This document shows positions 60,960-64,000 of a stretch of 64,000 bases of DNA, in pieces. Each line of letters opens with the position of its first letter. Positions within the stretch are counted from its first letter, which is position 1. The stretch covers positions 1-64,000 of the forward strand of contig JAFXYZ010000009.1 in the NCBI GenBank assembly GCA_017541465.1. Reading direction: 5' to 3'. The notes beneath the pieces were generated by a model. That model had not been told where the DNA came from. It was given only the letters and a program-made list of their open reading frames with translations, and ran no database searches. The translations under genes and the position numbers were made by a program. The stretch comes from a bacterium (GTDB lineage Bacteria > Cyanobacteriota > Vampirovibrionia > Gastranaerophilales > Gastranaerophilaceae).

Positions 60960-62930
60960 TTAATTAAAGAGATATGTAAAATCTACGAAATAGTAAACAC
61001 CTTTTAACCCTCTTTGGCTCTGAGCTACTCTGTTGCCGTAGTTTCCTTCAATAGTGTTAAAAGTTCCGTCATCATTGACACTCTCGACAATTCCCGCGTG
61101 GTATCCGCTCTTACCGCCGCCTTTACATACAAACCCCATGCCGGGTTTGACGATATTCTGAAGCTCGGCTTTTGAGTATGCGTTGGTCGGATAGGAATGT
61201 TCTTTGTTCATTGTGTAAAGCGCCATCGGGGAAGGACTTGTATGGTTGTCGAGCTTGTTATAGTCAATATTGTTTTCTTTTCCGACTTCTTTGACTATGT
61301 ATTCAACGAACGCGGCACACCATCCGCCGCCGCCCGAATCGAACATACTGCTTCCGTCACTGTTTCCGTGATAGCCCATATATTTAAGCGCATCCTGAAC
61401 AATCTGCTCGCCTATTGTGTTTGTTTCAAGTTTGCCCTTCTTAGCGCCCTCCGCTCTGCTTTCTTCTATTTCCTGAGCCTTCAGAACATTAATTTGTTCG
61501 TCTATTTTGCCGACTTCAGTTTGTTTATCCGCCTTCAGCTGTTCTATTTGCTCCTTCAGACCTTCTGTCTTATGGCGCTCAGGAAGGGAAAGTGTTTCTT
61601 TCAGAGCCTCAAAAGCTGTATCCATATCGGTTTTAAGTGTTACTGCGTTTTCTTTTAATTGCTTATTTGTTTCTTCCAGCTCATTTTTCTGAGCTTCAAG
61701 AGTTGATTTTTGGGTTTCCAACTCTGAGAGTTCCTGCTGAATTTCGGCAATTCTTGCGGAAACCTTATCGTTTATCTGCTGATTTTGGGTGTTTTCGTTT
61801 ATGGCACTCAGCTCGGCATTAAGAGAGGTGATACCTTTTTCGATATTGTGCAGACTGCCGTCATATTCAAGAAGTTTAGAATCATTGTCCGCTATTGCTT
61901 TTTCGTTTTCCTCATAAGCCTGCTTTGCGGTTTCATAGTTATCCAGCAATTCCTTATCGGCACTGTCCGTCACCTCATCAAGCTCTTTGTTCAGCTTCTC
62001 GATTTCGCCGTCTGCCGTTGATATGATTTCTTTTTTCTGCGCCATTAAATCGGCGACTGTTTCCTTATCCTCCGCCTCGGGAACATCATCTTTTGATGAA
62101 GGGTTATAATGATTTCCACCCCCGCCTGATTTGGAGGATTTTTTGGCTGATTTTGTTTTCTTAACATTTTCAACAGTAATCGACATATCCTCTTCGCTAT
62201 TCACTTCAGGCTGTTCACTTTGAGGCACCTGTGCTGTGGCTTCGGGCTGAGAAACAGGGGTATTCACATCAGGAGTAGTTTCTTCTGAAGGAGTTATTCC
62301 TTCATCATTATTTTCAGCAGGGGTTTCGGGTACAAAAGGTTGCTCATTATGTTCTGAAATTGACTTTAAAATATTTTCCAGTTTTTCTGAAGAAATTGTC
62401 TGACTGCCTTCCTCATCTTTTAAAACAACGATTTCGGAAGGGTTAAGTATTCCGTCATCATTTGTGTCTAAGGCTTCAAAAACGTTTTCCGCCCCAAGTT
62501 CACTGATTTTATTGAGATAGTTGGTTAATTCACTGTTTTCTTCGGTTTCTGAATTAAGATTATTAAATTCTGTTTTAAAACCGTCCTGAGTGATGTTTTC
62601 AGAAAATAATTTATCTATTCCGTTTTCTTCCCCGCCCTCTGTCGGTTGTCCGTTTTCGGTGCCATTTTGAGATGATAATAATTCTTCTAAAATCTGACCG
62701 AGTTCTTCAGGAAGTTCAGCCGTTCCCTCCTCTGTTTCAGAGGACAGATACTGAAGAAGCATTTGAACAATTTCTTCAGATTTCGGGTTATTTTGGAGTA
62801 ATTTTGAGAGAATATTGTTGTTATCAGAGGAAAAATCGAAAACGGACACACCAAAGTCCGAAGTGTCCTCCTTCAGAAGCCACTCTCTGAAATCTTTATT
62901 GTGAAATAAATTCAACTTCGATATAAACAT
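60960..62930 (-). CDS. EF-hand, coiled-coil protein with C-terminal CHAP peptidase domain
   Basis: A 656-aa protein. Residues ~1-150 are acidic and low-complexity, then a Ca loop (DTNDDGILNPSEI, ~152-164), a Thr/Pro/Glu-rich linker, a basic patch (KTKSAKKSSKSGGGG), and a long coiled coil (~285-520). The final 130 residues are a CHAP amidase/peptidase domain: GGGGWCAAFVEYIV (catalytic Cys), YHAGIVESVNDDGT (catalytic His) and TIEGNYG (third residue). No signal peptide. Same architecture as the 13.2-kb protein but with a different C-terminal peptidase. Probably wall-directed; secretion route unknown. Confidence 0.82.
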   Translation of the reverse strand: MFISKLNLFHNKDFREWLLKEDTSDFGVSVFDFSSDNNNILSKLLQNNPKSEEIVQMLLQYLSSETEEGTAELPEELGQILEELLSSQNGTENGQPTEGGEENGIDKLFSENITQDGFKTEFNNLNSETEENSELTNYLNKISELGAENVFEALDTNDDGILNPSEIVVLKDEEGSQTISSEKLENILKSISEHNEQPFVPETPAENNDEGITPSEETTPDVNTPVSQPEATAQVPQSEQPEVNSEEDMSITVENVKKTKSAKKSSKSGGGGNHYNPSSKDDVPEAEDKETVADLMAQKKEIISTADGEIEKLNKELDEVTDSADKELLDNYETAKQAYEENEKAIADNDSKLLEYDGSLHNIEKGITSLNAELSAINENTQNQQINDKVSARIAEIQQELSELETQKSTLEAQKNELEETNKQLKENAVTLKTDMDTAFEALKETLSLPERHKTEGLKEQIEQLKADKQTEVGKIDEQINVLKAQEIEESRAEGAKKGKLETNTIGEQIVQDALKYMGYHGNSDGSSMFDSGGGGWCAAFVEYIVKEVGKENNIDYNKLDNHTSPSPMALYTMNKEHSYPTNAYSKAELQNIVKPGMGFVCKGGGKSGYHAGIVESVNDDGTFNTIEGNYGNRVAQSQRGLKGVYYFVDFTYLFN

Positions 62931-63017
62931 TTATACTCTCTAAATAAAAAAATTTATCCCTGAATATATAAAGTATATTTGTTTATATAAATTGACCTGA
63001 TATTTTGATGTTATTTT

Positions 63018-63046
63018 TTTGCAAATTTTGGGAAAAATGGTATTAT
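63018..63046 (+). promoter_or_regulatory. Promoter of prepilin locus 3
   Basis: TTTGCA (63018-63023), 17-nt spacer containing ttttgggaaaaa, TATTAT (63041-63046). The ribosome site gagagg and leader follow, as at loci 1 and 2. Confidence 0.65.
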
Positions 63047-63081
63047 AAATATTAGATTAATAGAGATGAGAGGTTAGTTTT

Positions 63082-63847
63082 ATGTTCAATTTAAAAAATA
63101 AACTCGTTCCTACCCCCCCCCTACTTCTTTTGGAAAAGAAGTAGGCAAGAAAACTTTCGTAGTTTTTCTAGTTCTATCAGAAAATTACTAAATCATTGTG
63201 ATAGTAAAAATAAAGCTTTTACACTTGCAGAAGTTTTAATAACTCTCGTTATCATCGGCGTTATTGCTGCTATAACCGTTCCGACTTTGATGAATAAAAC
63301 AAATAATCAGGAATTTGTTTCAAAACTAAAAAAGACTTATTCTACACTTGCACAGGCAACTAATTTGATTATTGCAGAAGAAGGAATACCCAGAGCAGAC
63401 AAAGGGGGTTGGTTAGACAGTAGCGAACACATGTATCAACTCTACAAAAAGCATTTGATTAATGCAAAAGAATGTGGTGCAAAAGCCGGTTGTTTTAATC
63501 AACATGGGGATAAAGGATATAAATATTTAACAGGTGGGGCTGAAAATAGTTTTAACGATCCGGTTTCTCCATATAGAAGATTAATCCTAAACGATGGAGT
63601 TCAGGTTAATTTTGAATTTCTTTCTTCCTCTTGTAGTTATAATTGGTTAGATACTGATTTGTGCGGGTTAATTCGTGTTGATTTAAACGGCGAAAAAGGA
63701 CCTAATACATACGGAAGAGATGCTTTTTCGTTTAAAGTAACTGAAAAAGGGCTCTATCCTGTTGGATGCCAAGATATTAATTATTGTCAAACCGATAATC
63801 GTACTTGTGCCTGCAAAGTTCTTCGCGAAAATGCTATGAATTATTAG
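63082..63847 (+). CDS. Type IV prepilin-like protein, locus 3, poly-C tract out of frame
   Basis: Third member of the prepilin family, with signal KAFTLAEVLITLVIIGVIAAIT, a variable body, and the tail GLYPVGC...CACKVLRENAMNY. ATG 63082 (GAGAGG upstream) reads MFNLKNKLVPTPP to a run of nine C (63113-63121), then meets a stop. With eight C it continues into the pilin frame, through the translated palindromic repeat A (63120-63158), without a stop. In the pilin frame there is no ATG, GTG or TTG before the signal, so secretable pilin requires a C-tract change or slippage. The first ATG after the signal is at 63287. Confidence 0.8.
63120..63158 (+). repeat. Palindromic repeat A inside prepilin leader, copy 2
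   Basis: Same 26-bp palindrome and actttc arm as at 227-265, in the same position relative to the C tract and pilin signal. Confidence 0.85.
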
Positions 63848-63861
63848 TATAGTTAGTTACT

Positions 63862-63897
63862 GAAAGTTTTTTGCCTTCTTTTTTACAAAAAAGAAGG
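63862..63897 (-). repeat. Palindromic repeat A, non-coding diverged copy
   Basis: Inverse orientation: gaaagttttttgcc arm then CCTTCTTTTTT-AC-AAAAAAGAAGG. Lies just after the locus 3 stop codon, showing that the repeat is not tied to coding DNA. Confidence 0.65.
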
Positions 63898-64000
63898 TTA
63901 AAACACAATTTTGCTGAAATCTGCGATTTTGTCAAATTTAGCTCTGACCATAAACAGAAGATTAATCTTGTTTTGTTTAACCTTCTCATCTTCGTCCATA
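63898..64000 (-). CDS. C-terminal end of a gene cut by the window edge
   Basis: On the minus strand an open frame runs from the window edge to a TAA at 63898-63900, encoding ...MDEDEKVKQNKINLLFMVRAKFDKIADFSKIVF. Codon use resembles neighbours. It is too short to name the family. Confidence 0.45.
   Translation of the reverse strand, partial: MDEDEKVKQNKINLLFMVRAKFDKIADFSKIVF

Overview
The window is about 64 kb of AT-rich, gene-dense bacterial chromosome. It most resembles the non-photosynthetic sister group of Cyanobacteria (Vampirovibrionia/Melainabacteria, probably a gut Gastranaerophilales). The reasons are a MinCDE set beside an FtsB-like protein, a DUF512/cyanobacterial-type FeS protein, ispH next to a four-domain S1, and several prepilins of the FTLAEVLITLVIIGVIAAIT type ending in a shared Cys-rich CKVLRE.AMNY tail. 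No rRNA or phylogenetic marker search was possible, so the taxonomy is an inference. No transposase, integrase, phage gene or CRISPR array was seen.

Layout. 0-1 kb: a palindromic repeat element and a prepilin locus. 1-7.7 kb: minC-minD-minE, a secreted HExxH protein, an FtsB/DivIC protein, and a TPR protein paired with a diguanylate cyclase. 7.8-12.4 kb: gyrB diverging from ispH-rpsA. 12.5-17.6 kb: an EF-hand/coiled-coil/cysteine-peptidase protein, yidD, and the hom-thrC operon. 17.9-20.5 kb: accessory patch with a decapeptide tandem-repeat protein, a second prepilin locus, a secreted Pro-rich peptide, and a toxin-antitoxin operon between 50-bp direct repeats. 20.6-26.6 kb: clpC, two TPR-like proteins, a small XRE regulator, tRNA-Ala with a duplicated 3' end, and a DUF3137 protein. 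27-47.4 kb: a surface-glycan locus (EamA transporter, initiating sugar-phosphate transferase, GT2/GT4 glycosyltransferases, Wzy-like polymerase, COG5610 protein, three-gene GDP-heptose pathway with a GmhB-HddC fusion, WecB, Wzz-like protein) followed by tRNA-Glu, a class A beta-lactamase-like protein, a dicarboxylate symporter, a YdjC deacetylase and a membrane GT2. 47.5-60.8 kb: HEAT-like protein, TspO, ADP-forming acyl-CoA synthetase, radical SAM, a second toxin-antitoxin pair, PadR-DUF512, an FHA protein, radA-prmC-XRE, and rubrerythrin. 61-64 kb: a second EF-hand/coiled-coil protein with a CHAP peptidase, a third prepilin locus, and the 3' end of another gene.

The most striking signal is a family of three prepilin loci. 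Each has a conserved promoter, ribosome site and short leader (MFN[FL]KNK..VPTPP) ending in a run of 8 or 9 C. In all three, the ATG is exactly one nucleotide out of frame with the pilin body: two loci have 9 C and would be joined by 8, the third has 8 C and would be joined by 9. This suggests phase-variable (or slippage-dependent) surface pilins, although homopolymer sequencing error must be excluded. Between the C tract and the pilin body lie palindromic repeats of genomic repeat families. They keep the reading frame open, so repeat DNA is translated as prepilin leader, as in the Rickettsia palindromic elements.

Other notable patterns are promoters placed 5-8 nt upstream of start codons (predicted leaderless mRNAs, including both toxin genes); a widespread mini-palindrome family with a constant GTAGGKT head and variable stems; a 16-bp duplication of the tRNA-Ala 3' end around a palindrome-rich insert; and a probable CTG-initiated ispH separated from an in-frame S1 gene by one stop codon.
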